This document shows, one piece after another, positions 14,001 through 19,780 of a stretch of DNA of 45,839 bases. This stretch comes from Coxiellaceae bacterium. GTDB lineage: Bacteria > Pseudomonadota > Gammaproteobacteria > Coxiellales > Coxiellaceae. Position 1 is the stretch's first letter. Each line of letters begins with the position of its first letter. The stretch covers positions 1 to 45,839 of the forward strand of contig JAUXWQ010000063.1 in the NCBI GenBank assembly GCA_030680235.1, given 5' to 3'. The notes below the pieces were generated by a model. The model ran no database searches and was not told the origin of the DNA. It worked only from the letters and a program-made list of their open reading frames with translations. A program made the position numbers and the translations under genes.

Positions 14001-17000
14001 TACATAGGCATTACCAGATTTTAATGCAGCAAGTATGCTAATGACCATTTCAAAAGAATAATCAAAAAAAATCGGTATTACTGTATTAGGATTTTTTGAT
14101 TGAATCAAATGCGCTAATTGATTGGCTTTTTCATTCAGTGTTTTATAGCTTAACTTTTGATTGTTAAATATGAGTGCAGTTGCATTCGGTGTTTTTAATG
14201 CTTGGTCTTCAAACAAATGATGTATTGTCCTATTTGAAGCGTACTGGGTTTCTGTGTTATTCCAATCATAAATAATTTTTCGATAGTCAGAATCGGATAA
14301 AATCGTCATATGCTGATGTGACAAATGAATTTTATCGGGGATTTGTTGAAGTATGCACTGTAATAGTGACAGCAATTCTTCTGCTTTTTTATCACTGAGT
14401 ATGGTTTGATCATACTTTAGCTTCAATATTAAATGTTGGTTATTTTCTTTAATAATAAGTGCTAAGGGATAATCTAGCACTTCGATTGTTCCACGACTGG
14501 AAAATGGAAGTTCTTCATGCTGATTAAACTCAGTATCGTACTCTGAAATAACTAAGGTATGAAATAAGCGCTCCCCATTTTTTTGAAGACTCGCTAATGG
14601 TACAAAACTATGATCACTTGCATTAACTAATTGTGATCCTAATTTTTGTAATTGCTGAAGAATTGTATTTTCATCGTCCCATGAAATAATGAGTGGTAAG
14701 GTATTGATATAGAGACCAATGCTTTCGTCTATGCCTGATATTGGAATACTGCGACCTGATACAGTTGTTCCTACCATTGTTATATCATCGCTTGTATAGC
14801 CTTGTATGAGTTTATGCCATGCATATTGTACAATAATGTTGAGTGTTAATCCGCTTTCTTTCGCACAGTTTTTCAGTGCAGTATAATTTTCACCTGTTTC
14901 AAGAATGCTAGATTGACAAGGTTTTTTCAGTATTTTTATTTTATCAAGATCAGTTGGTTTGTTTAATAAAGACTGGATATCATTAGCGTGATTAATATCT
15001 TTTAATTGCCTATCCCAAAAACTAATTGCTTTTGAACTATTTTCGGCAATATAGGTTTGTACATGTAAATAAGTTTTATCAGTAACAATTTCAGGATTTT
15101 GTCCGCGTATAAAATTAAGGTAATGCGCATGAACTTGATTGATTAAAATCGATAAGCTCCATCCATCTAAAATACTGTGATGTGAATTTTTGATAAGCAC
15201 AAAATGCGATTTTTCCAGTTGTACTAAATGCAATCGCATGAGTGTTGGTTTTTCTAAATTAAATGGAAGTGCTCTATCTTGACCTTGAATAGCGATGAGT
15301 TTTTTTTCTTTATCAATGCTGTTTGTTAAATCATGTAATTGAAAGTCTAAATGACCTTGTTTACTTACTATCTGAATTAAGGATTCTTCGGAATTAAAAT
15401 ACGTTCGCAAAATAGGGTGCGTTGCGATGACTGCATCCCAAGCCATTTTATAAGCGTCAACATTGATTGGAGCGTAATAATCTAATAATAGCTGAACACG
15501 ATAGGCATCACTTTCAGGTTGTGTGATGGCATGATAAATAAATCCTTGTTGTAGGCTATTGGCTCGATAAATAGCTTCAATTGTTTTGTCTTTTTTCTGC
15601 AAATTATTCAGTAGCGCAGGGTTAATTTTTAGTGAATTAAAATCTGACGGGGTAAATAATTCATTAGCGTTATTTATTTGCATCATGCAATGATTTGTAA
15701 CAGCAATTAATTGTTTTTCAAATAAAGATGAAAAATCAGCACAGGATTCTTTTGATAAATAGCTTGATACTACCATTTTAAGAGACCCATCAATAACGGA
15801 TCCGATAATATCAAAAACGTGTGGTCGTTTATTGCTGGGGTGAATAGTCTCGCCAATAAATGTTTCCGACACTTGCCAATAGCCGGATGTGCTATCAAAT
15901 TGTCCTAAATAATTAAATGTTATTTTTGGAAAATCTGCTGGAAATGAATGTAAGGCATTAGTATATCTAAAAGCGCCATAACCCATTCCCTTATTTGGAA
16001 TGGCATGTAAGTATTCTTTTAAAAACACAATCGTTTCTGACACTTCACTTTGTGCTGTTAATGTTACTGGAAACAGAGTGGTGAACCAACCAACCGTGCG
16101 TGTAATATCTAAATTGTCATCAATAGCTTCTCTGCCATGACCTTCTAACATAATGCGATGCGTATTTTTCCCGAAAAAATTTGATAAGGCTAAGCTAAGT
16201 GCGCTTAGTAATAAATCATTGATGTCAGTGTGATACGCTTTATTAGATTCCCCAATTAACTGCTTTGTCATATCAGCATTGAGTGTGAAGGAAGTCAGTT
16301 GCTGTGTTTTTGATAATGGTGACACATGAAAGTCATTATTAGCGCTATTTTCCCAATAAATAGATTCTTCAGGGTATTTTTTCGTATAGTGATGAATGGC
16401 ATTTACCCATTGACGATAGCTACTGCTTTTGTTGCCTAATACTTCTCCATTATACAGTCGTTTTAGATCATCTGTTAAAATGCGCCAAGACACCGTATCC
16501 ATGATTAAATGATGGAAGGCAAAATAGAGCCGTGCACTGCCATCAGCATACCCCGTCACATACCCAATTTGCCATAATGGACCATTTTCAATATCAAAAT
16601 TGTTTTGCCAAGCAGTAAAAGTGTCATCCGAAGGGGTTTTCAATTGTTTTACAGTGATATTGATGTTAGATGCACCGTACGTCGCGCATCTTCTATCATC
16701 CTTACGTTTTGGAAAACATACGCGAAGCACATCATGATGTTCAATGAGTAGCGGCAAAATAGCATTTAATTTTTCTATAGAAAGCAGTGGGACACGCACT
16801 AAAAAAGATTGGTTCCAATGATTCACTTTTGGAAATGTTTGTTCAAAAAACCATGATTGAATAGGCAATAAATCCATATCACCCATTAGGACGCCGGACT
16901 CCGTATGAATAACGCGTTTTTTCCCTAGAGCAGCACATAACTCTTGAATAGAGCGATGCGTATAGATATCTTTTACACGACAATCAATGCCTTCTCTTAA

Positions 17001-18746
17001 AAGGAGGGCCATTACCTGCATGCATTTGATAGAGTCACCCCCTAATTTAAAAAAATCATCTCTAATGCCAATTTTTTCAATGACAAGAATTTCTTCCCAG
17101 ATAGTGCATAGCTTTTTTTCTAGAGCATTTCTTGGTGCAAGGTAGTTTTCATCAAGCACAGTGACTGTTTGTTGTAATAAAGCTTCTCGGTCAATTTTTC
17201 CATTAACGGTTAATGGAAAAGTTTTCATATGGATCAAATGATGTGGCAACATATAGTCCGGTAGCCAAAGCATTAAATGCGATATTAAAAGCTTTTCATT
17301 TATTATTTTTTCACTAAGATAATAGGAAAATAGCTTACTATCACGAACTAAAACAATACTTTGAAGAATGGACGCGTAACTTGATAGTGCTTGTTCAATT
17401 TCATTTAATTCAATACGATAACCATTTATTTTTACTTGAAAGTCATTGCGACCAATATATTCTAAGTTGCCATCCGGCAACCATCTGACCAAATCACTTG
17501 TTTTATAGAGTATTTCAGCATGGTCTGAAAACGGGTTTTGAATAAAACGCTCTGCTGTGAGTGCAGGTTGATTTAAATAGCCTCTTGCAACACCGGCACC
17601 ACCGACATACAGTTCCCCAATAACACCGATTGAAACAGGCAGTCGTTTTTCATTGAGTACATATACTTTGTGATTAAAATAGGGTTTTCCAATTAAGCCA
17701 TTATGCTGTTTTCCATGTGTTTTTTGAATGAGTAAAGTGCCAACTGTATTTTCTGTTGGACCATATTCATCGTAGATTTCATCACAGTGTTTTAATAAGT
17801 TGTCTAATTGCGCAGGTAATAATTTCTCACCGCCAACAAAACACACTTTTATTTTCGTGAACTGCGGTAGGGAAAATACTTGCGTTAAAAAAGAAGGCGT
17901 TGATTTAATAAAATCGATATTGTTTTTTTGTAAGTGTGTAATATAGTTTTCAATATCACGTAATTCACCAGAATAAATAATGATTTTTTTACCGCAGAGC
18001 AAAGGAATTAGGGTGGTTGTCACCGAGAGATCAAATGCTAAGTTAGTAGAAAAATCAATATATTCACAGTCATCAAAATAAGGTGACACATTTGTATAAT
18101 AATTAATGATATTTTGGTGTGATATCATGACGCCTTTCGGTTTACCCGTTGTTCCTGATGTGTAAATAACATAAATTAAACTGTCAGGGATGCTCGGTTT
18201 TTCCAAATTAGAATCGTTTTCAGAATGATAATCTAAGCTATCTACTGCTAATAATTGCGTTATGCTGGGTGTTGATTCTAAGAGGGTAGCCAGTTTGTGT
18301 TGCTGTGTTAGCAAAAGTTGTGTATTTGTGTCCTCAAGTATAAAACGCAATCGATCTCTTGGTGTGTTTGGATCAATCGGCACGTAAGCTGCACCCGTCT
18401 TTAAGATGGCAAGCATAGCAATGAACATATCGATAGAACGATCAAGCGATAGCGCAATGAGTGTGTCGGGTATAATAGACAATTGACGGTCATGATAATG
18501 CTGTTCAATTTTTCGCGCTAATTGATTGGATGCTTTATTTAAGGCTTCATACCTTAGGTGCAGATTATCACAAACAATCGCAATCTGCTGAGGCGACCTC
18601 GCAACTTGTTCTTCAAATAATTGGGTCAGAGTTTTATTCTTTGGAAAATCTCGTTCTGTATTATTCCAATCGATAAGTATCTTCTGATAGTCATTTTCTA
18701 AAGTATCAGGAGATTTAACGAGGTGTGTCATAACGTGACTTTTCAA
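744..18746 (-). CDS. Five-module nonribosomal peptide synthetase
   Basis: Cytosolic assembly line of about 6000 residues. Domain order with rough residues: A1 39-515, T1 (Ser572), E1 625-1020 (H745/H746/D750); C2 1050-1490 (H1189/H1190/D1194), A2, T2 (Ser2047); C3 2105-2540 (H2226, D2231), A3, T3 (Ser3075); C4 3134-3570 (H3254, D3259), A4, T4 (Ser4120), E2 4180-4565 (H4297); Cy 4600-5040 (D4735, D4740), A5 with inserted oxidase, T5 (Ser5930). All five A domains keep the A10 Lys (NGK). There is no N-terminal C domain, so module 1 probably initiates. There is no thioesterase or reductase domain; about 35 residues follow T5. The longest frame starts at TTG 18746. ATG 18731, five codons later, is an equally likely start, and neither has a good ribosome binding site. 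Residue numbers here count from the TTG. Substrate codes are given in the module entries. The product family is unknown. Confidence 0.97.
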   Translation of the reverse strand: MKSHVMTHLVKSPDTLENDYQKILIDWNNTERDFPKNKTLTQLFEEQVARSPQQIAIVCDNLHLRYEALNKASNQLARKIEQHYHDRQLSIIPDTLIALSLDRSIDMFIAMLAILKTGAAYVPIDPNTPRDRLRFILEDTNTQLLLTQQHKLATLLESTPSITQLLAVDSLDYHSENDSNLEKPSIPDSLIYVIYTSGTTGKPKGVMISHQNIINYYTNVSPYFDDCEYIDFSTNLAFDLSVTTTLIPLLCGKKIIIYSGELRDIENYITHLQKNNIDFIKSTPSFLTQVFSLPQFTKIKVCFVGGEKLLPAQLDNLLKHCDEIYDEYGPTENTVGTLLIQKTHGKQHNGLIGKPYFNHKVYVLNEKRLPVSIGVIGELYVGGAGVARGYLNQPALTAERFIQNPFSDHAEILYKTSDLVRWLPDGNLEYIGRNDFQVKINGYRIELNEIEQALSSYASILQSIVLVRDSKLFSYYLSEKIINEKLLISHLMLWLPDYMLPHHLIHMKTFPLTVNGKIDREALLQQTVTVLDENYLAPRNALEKKLCTIWEEILVIEKIGIRDDFFKLGGDSIKCMQVMALLLREGIDCRVKDIYTHRSIQELCAALGKKRVIHTESGVLMGDMDLLPIQSWFFEQTFPKVNHWNQSFLVRVPLLSIEKLNAILPLLIEHHDVLRVCFPKRKDDRRCATYGASNINITVKQLKTPSDDTFTAWQNNFDIENGPLWQIGYVTGYADGSARLYFAFHHLIMDTVSWRILTDDLKRLYNGEVLGNKSSSYRQWVNAIHHYTKKYPEESIYWENSANNDFHVSPLSKTQQLTSFTLNADMTKQLIGESNKAYHTDINDLLLSALSLALSNFFGKNTHRIMLEGHGREAIDDNLDITRTVGWFTTLFPVTLTAQSEVSETIVFLKEYLHAIPNKGMGYGAFRYTNALHSFPADFPKITFNYLGQFDSTSGYWQVSETFIGETIHPSNKRPHVFDIIGSVIDGSLKMVVSSYLSKESCADFSSLFEKQLIAVTNHCMMQINNANELFTPSDFNSLKINPALLNNLQKKDKTIEAIYRANSLQQGFIYHAITQPESDAYRVQLLLDYYAPINVDAYKMAWDAVIATHPILRTYFNSEESLIQIVSKQGHLDFQLHDLTNSIDKEKKLIAIQGQDRALPFNLEKPTLMRLHLVQLEKSHFVLIKNSHHSILDGWSLSILINQVHAHYLNFIRGQNPEIVTDKTYLHVQTYIAENSSKAISFWDRQLKDINHANDIQSLLNKPTDLDKIKILKKPCQSSILETGENYTALKNCAKESGLTLNIIVQYAWHKLIQGYTSDDITMVGTTVSGRSIPISGIDESIGLYINTLPLIISWDDENTILQQLQKLGSQLVNASDHSFVPLASLQKNGERLFHTLVISEYDTEFNQHEELPFSSRGTIEVLDYPLALIIKENNQHLILKLKYDQTILSDKKAEELLSLLQCILQQIPDKIHLSHQHMTILSDSDYRKIIYDWNNTETQYASNRTIHHLFEDQALKTPNATALIFNNQKLSYKTLNEKANQLAHLIQSKNPNTVIPIFFDYSFEMVISILAALKSGNAYVPIDTSYPEKRIAAILKDINSRLILTSPHLVDFIKTIASKNAHVIGINEDSYQNQKIAPLENTNSVHDLAYVIYTSGTTGLPKGVMISHQNVSNYLASITKNEAYVQATTVDCSSSIAFDATVAVLLAPLISGRCVVLFHPDNKRDTHLYLSHVKNNAIDLIRMTPSFLSSLLVTHQHTELSESFAHLRCLIVGGEKASVADIKAWMTLMPGCHVINHYGPTETTVACSLFTIHDINQINTLNTIPLGMASHNHQFYVLDHFLNPVPIGAIGELYIGGDGVSKGYFNQLALTQEKFVANPFLKNTRLYKTGDLVRYFPDGNLELIGRNDFQVKIRGYRVELNEVEKIILTIDAIKQCIVMISDEKLVAYYVSNTLIDSELLKNTLEKHLPNYMIPNVFIKLDAFPLTHNGKLDRKSLPKPTWLDNTTCYTPPRDELESLLCMLWQIILNVERVGIHDDFFRLGGHSIIAIHLIHRISQATNRHISVTDLFKYKTIAALSTVIRSGEILKNIAIADKENTLLSFAQEQLWFIEQYEGGTDAFHIPLLLSLDTTINIPALENALQAIVMRHEVLRTIFYRDKYGIYQQTVKNEPLNIVQQKVNQATFSLERQKWLEKIFDLTTDYPIRACLFNVEDNHSVFLMIIFHHTAFDAWSKNIFLSELQYFYDKKEEKLAPLFIHYKDFSMWQRDVVTQNMDLLTAYWKTTLQDYEHLSFPTDYPRPAAIDYRGDTVHFQLSKTISVKLKQLSESHGVTLYTTLLTAFILVLSKYTGKTDILIGSPSTNRQHAQLLGLIGFFVNLLPLRIQLNAKISFKQALQLVQTKVIEAHCHQDLPFSKLIEQLAIERDTSYHPLFQLLFNVDYSNDEQSIDSPWRVIQDENDYRRSKLDLSVSLQNKSDGLYATIQYATSLFRRETIEQFSAHYKNSLRRIVDSTDFQIKTYSLLSPENHQKIVYDWNNTEQDYPRDKTIHQLFEEQAVKTPEKIALVYENETLTYQALNEKANQLANAILKQYDGNILPDSLIAFCLNRSIDMIISLFAILKAGAAYVPIEPHSPPDRIRHILNDTKCSLLLIHTDCLPIVKNICPAHTRLFVLDQHDYQHENNLNLKTTIQTSHLAYVIYTSGTTGLPKGVMVPHQGVVNIVHHIPKKLFLNENSRVLQFASIAFDAAALQIFNPLTIGATLFITSESIRKDADALAHFLKQHKITYAGLPPVLLAHLNPNDYPDLTTLVVAGDATNETQMKRWRIGRYLINAYGPTENTIGASLHQYELTDSNKNIGKPLPNVKAYVLDQELMPVPIGIIGELYLGGVGVTRGYLNNPELTEARFIPNPFSNGKLYKTGDLVRWLDEGNLEFIGRNDFQVKIRGYRVELNEIEKTLLTIDGIQQCVVIAREEKLVAYYSCQSKISSGVLKNAIEKYLPYYMVPSIFVPLTSFPLTTNGKIDRKSLPEPIWSDDITDYVAPKDAVETLLCALWQEALNIERIGINDDFFRLGGHSILAAHLSHKMSQATNQHIAIADIFKYKTISQLSMIFKSRNALVTIEPTAEKYTPLSFAQERLWFIEQYEGGTDAYHIPMLLKLATESNISALEYALQAIIHRHEALRTVFIQNEKGIYQQYVKEDLLSIQYKKINEGAFLFEKELFHHKNFNLTEEYPLRACLFHLMDTNTFYFMLIFHHVAFDGWSKNIFMSELSYFYNAMITNSESTLAPLSIHYNDFSIWQRAAIAKRMNTLMTYWKEKLNACELLAFPTDYTRPAMMDYHGDVVTIELHDNLLCQLSDLAHKNGATLFSVLLSGFSVLLSKYTGQTDLLIGTPIVNREHPQLNNLIGLFVNSLVLRIQMQSSDAAEKIIQSIQKTVFEAQQYQDLPFEQLINGLNIARDTTRHPLFQILFTVYDNTQTMIDATTAPPWTPVEFHGERQTAKFDLAVSIQTSNITEKTTKVSIQYATALFKKETIQRFANHYTTILNTLMESTNQPIASYVLLSPLEHQKIIYDWNEAITDYPREKTIQSLFEVQAQKTPNNIALVFENAQLTYRELDEKSNQLAHFIRAHYQQALHPETLIGLCVERSFDSIIGILGILKSGAAYVPIDPSYPKERIDYIIHDTECQLILTQKKLRRLLTNFSEKNLIFLDENPYQHNNIESLPNINASDHLAYVMYTSGTTGFPKGVMIEHRSVVCLLHSQLCCKRNIAKKGTLWTNIIFDVSVYEIFSLLATGAELHILSDEIRLDAKKLFDFILDNKIESFYVPPFFVEKISNYFLEWDKPVAIRQVLLSVEPIQVKHLSGFTAKNIAIVNAYGPTETTVFSTAYFVEDLNTISGKRLPIGQSLYNESTYILDENLSPVPMGVIGELYLGGEGLARGYLKKPELTAERFISNPFVINKKIYKTGDLARFLSDGNIDYIGRRDFQVKIHGVRIELGEIEQTLMTYPGIDNNVVLVHEKKLIAYYTGQKNKGALLRRFMATKLPDALQPAVFVFIEKLPLHANGKLNRGALPIPIIEIHHTDYVSPRNATDEKICLVWQEILDNPSIGITDDFFTLGGDSIASIQVISKLRYEAIHCSIKDIFQYRTIERLTDHILENTEATKIKAEQGILEGTFDLLPIQQWFFEQSFPIPNHWNQAFLVRVPPLSVTHLQSILPQLMNRHDMLRIRFVQNESGKWQQHYEASLQCTIEKLTADSALIDNLNAIQSGLNITTGPLWKMAYIDGYADGCARLFFTGHHLMIDTVSWRILINDLNKLYHNEKLGAKTSSYREWLHSIETYSTTHQHEIDFWKKQISAERIQCVPAAHCSQLLTLNETVTAQLIKDANRAYHTKTEELLLSALAYALHHITGENQYAVTLEGHGRELPDETMDVSETVGWFTTFYPIHIRVKNNLSETIQCIKDHCRDIPNKGIGYSAIFGTKNLPPIYFNYLGQSNVSGENWSLISEKTGTSIHPDNHYDFLILANATISDGKLSIKFGLRLETEQFHAFVKTFETALIDIAEHCQYKINHNQLTYTSGDFKTVRTESDLTHLPLHHDAASHYYPFEMTPIQKAYAVGRLKQFEIGNVANHIYTEFYFKRLDEKKLEKALNKLIESYSEMRTVFEVNNLMQQYLPFDDSLRYKIIVEEFDAPYHESALSTIRNQLTHFVYDISTYPLFHFRLSRFEDKDILHTSFDLLLLDAQTRTKFFTALTHLYHHENDTLQERSITFRDYQVYMGMIKSSPWYDADKKYWREKLPLLPLRPKLLLACDPRSIEKPYFKLSRKTISPDIWQKFKKNAEKNAISYASVLLSLYGYVLSRYTETPDFLITMTLFNRYGIHKDINNLWGDFTSTNLFGFSRKNGSAKDFFKATHDNLWDDIAHALYTGLDVQRDLMNLHQLEPTIAVSPIVFTCVVGDKKKSEAPSYFISPDEQRDQRYWIGQTSQAWIDLQATERDGTFSSGWLYVSQLFSDAFIDSLNHAYCDLIGYLAENDWNAPLPTLALPKEHLSLITAANSTHKKMPSHTLVSLFESQVDARRNATAIIDKNGTYTYQQLQEKSQSISNYLHKNNIKHNELIGVLCEKSFNQVAATLGIMKACAAYLPLNVEWPIGRINDILIEGGVSRLLVSEMQWAVIKNTPLIKAYHVHRIEILNDDYTAAAQLINPNDPAYVIFTSGSTGKPKGVCISHAGAVNTILAVNKQFNIHQNDAVLALSELSFDLSVYDLFGLLGAGGVVVFPDQALVKEPTHWAALIKKHNITLWNTVPQLMRLLLDNSGNTLSHLRTVLLSGDWVPLSLVSQVKALPSAPTVFSLGGATEASIWSIWYEILETTHLPAVPYGFPMPNQNVYVLNTFGEHCPVGVAGEIHLGGDGLALNYWRDSDKTEQRFIHHKTLGRLYKTGDLGKWSSSGYVEFLGRQDNQVKRNGNRVELDEIAAKLTQLKGIDNALVRMHEDRLIAYLVSSDFKSKHTDEFNIEQFKLAQHGLRTDLENSYQFDAYAFDESDYRTHKSYRQFSNERIPNGLILLPNQKNKNTAAHQLESLNDLALLLSVLSAKKLDDKILPKYCYPSAGSTYAVQCYVHIPDSLETLASGCYYYHPILHSLQYVQNTAITTDFSIEFRVNQYAIETLYGKEWERMAHIECGHMLYLLTHLLEEKNIGYALKINETDDNQLASLILNRETHTIFSNQLDIGILHKKNAGVFENNDRHFNLNNQPISIQTSALGHIIHSAQTLFVFEGEENSIGWIEAGYKAQQCIDYWTTLKLAYCSLGLRPYANAIYTLALGVMRAEDILSAETHAVGPSFSDGVSRALSQYLPCYMLPQVFITLENLPLTANGKIDFQALPLPDFTAANQSYVAPTTDLEKTLCEVWESVLGLKPISITDDFFRIGGDSILSIHVTTKLRQLGLLCDVLSIFEYRSIEKLAPHIKISTTEVPGISDAKTDFHTDISDELLEQLQARYQN
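5000..9416 (-). other. NRPS module 4: C-A-T-E, substrate unknown
   Basis: C4 has HHVAFDGWS. The A4 pocket reads D-V-Y-Y-L-S-A-V-F-K, with no match I recognise. The usual Gly at position 302 is replaced by Val. D235/V236/L299/S301 are shared with the serine code, and two Tyr residues suggest a small side chain, but this is a weak guess. T4 has GGDS (Ser4120) and is followed by a complete epimerase (HHLMIDTVSW, EGHGRE, FNYLGQ), so this residue should be D-configured. Confidence 0.75.
9416..12490 (-). other. NRPS module 3: C-A-T, possibly an aromatic residue
   Basis: C3 keeps the catalytic His and Asp (HHTAFD). The A3 pocket reads D-A-L-G-V-A-A-I-G-K. Positions D235, A236, A301, A322 and I330 are those of the Phe/Tyr/Trp-type codes, while Leu239 and Gly278 would enlarge the pocket. 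Trp, a chlorinated Trp or a kynurenine is therefore plausible but unproven. T3 carries GGHS (Ser3075). Confidence 0.7.
12490..15600 (-). other. NRPS module 2: C-A-T, substrate unknown
   Basis: C2 has an intact HHSILD motif and, coming after an epimerase, should act as a D-to-L condensation domain. The A2 pocket reads D-A-A-R-I-G-H-V-A-K. The G301/H322/V330 positions recall the Asp/Asn group, but Ala at 239 and Arg at 278 do not match any code I know. T2 has GGHS (Ser2047), the form usual for carriers not followed by an epimerase. Confidence 0.75.
15600..18746 (-). other. NRPS module 1: A(Asn-like)-T-E
   Basis: The ten pocket residues, read by alignment to GrsA, are D-L-T-K-F-G-E-V-G-K. The established asparagine code is DLTKLGEVGK, so one conservative change separates them, and Asn is the best call. 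T1 carries GGDS (Ser572), the form typical of carriers that feed epimerases. E1 has HHLIMDTVSW, EGHGRE and FNYLGQ motifs. The module begins with only the tail of a C-A linker, which fits an initiation module delivering D-Asn. Confidence 0.8.
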
Positions 18747-18818
18747 CTAGGAATAATAGAAACTTAAGGTTTTGAATGTTTTAAGAAAAAACTAAACGCT
18801 ACGCAATCACCGCTCTTA

Positions 18819-18846
18819 GGCTTTTCTACTCGAGAGTAGAAAAGCC
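18819..18846. terminator. Strong hairpin between the outer-membrane protein gene and the NRPS
   Basis: Perfect 12-bp arms GGCTTTTCTACT (18819-18830) and AGTAGAAAAGCC (18835-18846) enclose a 4-base loop, and imperfect pairing continues outward. It begins 27 bases after the outer-membrane protein stop codon. No U-run follows on either strand, so intrinsic termination may be inefficient. It could also act as an mRNA-stabilising 3' end. Confidence 0.55.
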
Positions 18847-18872
18847 ACTAAGCGATGATCCCGTAAAACTGC

Positions 18873-19619
18873 TTATGCAAATTTATATTGAAGACCAAAC
18901 AAGAGTGAGTTTATTGAAGCAGGTGCATTAGTTACGTACTTATCTTCTGTAGTAGCTGTTTTTCTAATGTTTGAGGATACATTGCCATTACCATAAGCAA
19001 ACATATAAGCTGCAGTAAGACCCCATGCATCAGTGATATTATAAACACCACCGACTTTTAATTCAGGAAGGATGGATGATGTTGTGCTGCTTACATTCTC
19101 TGTTCCAGAAGTGACAATACCACCAGTGTAAGTGCCAAGATCAGTATTACGATTCATCTTTGTATTTTCAAATAAAGCACCTAATTTAAAGAAGCCATCA
19201 ATTTTGCTTGTGAATTCATAATCAACACCGGCTAATGCATCGAAACCATACATGTAGTTTTTTGCATTTATACCCGCTGCGCTCGCTGTGTAGCTTGTGC
19301 TACCATAATATCCCCAGCCTGCTTCAGCCGTGTAACTTAACTTTGGGCAGTAAGTTGAGTAATGAATAGCACCGATTGCAACGCGACCTGTTCCGCCATT
19401 GTTGCTTGGAGTGACTATGTGTTGAACTGGCGTAGTTGGATGAATAGCGACAATTGTATTTCCATAGTTATTCCAGCTATAACCACCTTCCACTGTTGTA
19501 AACAAGGAATGCGCTGGTGCTGCTGGCATTGCCATGACATCTGGGCCGCCTGCATAAACTGAAGAAGCTAAGAGTGCTGTAACAAGTGTTGCAGATAGTA
19601 ATGCTGAACTTTTGATCAT
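18873..19619 (-). CDS. Outer-membrane beta-barrel protein
   Basis: The 248-residue product begins with a clear Sec signal peptide (MIKS, a hydrophobic stretch, then SSVYAG with cleavage near residue 23). It continues with alternating polar/hydrophobic strands rich in Gly, Tyr and Asn and ends in YKFA, typical of the last strand of an outer-membrane barrel. Size and layout match the 8-stranded OmpA-like or opacity-type porins common in Legionellales. AAGGAA lies 8 bases before the ATG. It lies between the NRPS and the tailoring operon and is transcribed like the NRPS. Whether it serves product export, self-protection or is an unrelated surface protein cannot be told. No export pump is seen in the locus. 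Confidence 0.8.
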   Translation of the reverse strand: MIKSSALLSATLVTALLASSVYAGGPDVMAMPAAPAHSLFTTVEGGYSWNNYGNTIVAIHPTTPVQHIVTPSNNGGTGRVAIGAIHYSTYCPKLSYTAEAGWGYYGSTSYTASAAGINAKNYMYGFDALAGVDYEFTSKIDGFFKLGALFENTKMNRNTDLGTYTGGIVTSGTENVSSTTSSILPELKVGGVYNITDAWGLTAAYMFAYGNGNVSSNIRKTATTEDKYVTNAPASINSLLFGLQYKFA

Positions 19620-19648
19620 AAAAATTTCCTTCCCTAGATAGTAAAAAC

Positions 19649-19654
19649 ATTATA
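19649..19654 (-). promoter_or_regulatory. Likely -10 box of the outer-membrane protein gene
   Basis: A perfect TATAAT on the minus strand lies about 30 bases upstream of the ATG. A TTGCAA about 20 bases further upstream is spaced too widely to be a convincing -35. The 161-base gap between this gene and the divergent methyltransferase gene must hold both promoters. Confidence 0.4.
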
Positions 19655-19780
19655 AAAACACATCTGAATTTTTATTGCAATATCTTGATTCAACGATTAA
19701 CACAAGCGATTACAATCTAGCAAAAAATAATTTTGTAAGATACTATCTTCTTCACCAAATTAAAGCGAAAAGGACTTGCG

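Noticed and set aside
744-18746. Hybrid PKS-NRPS
   Set aside because: No ketosynthase or acyltransferase motifs occur anywhere in the 6000 residues; all domains are A, T, C, E, Cy or oxidase.
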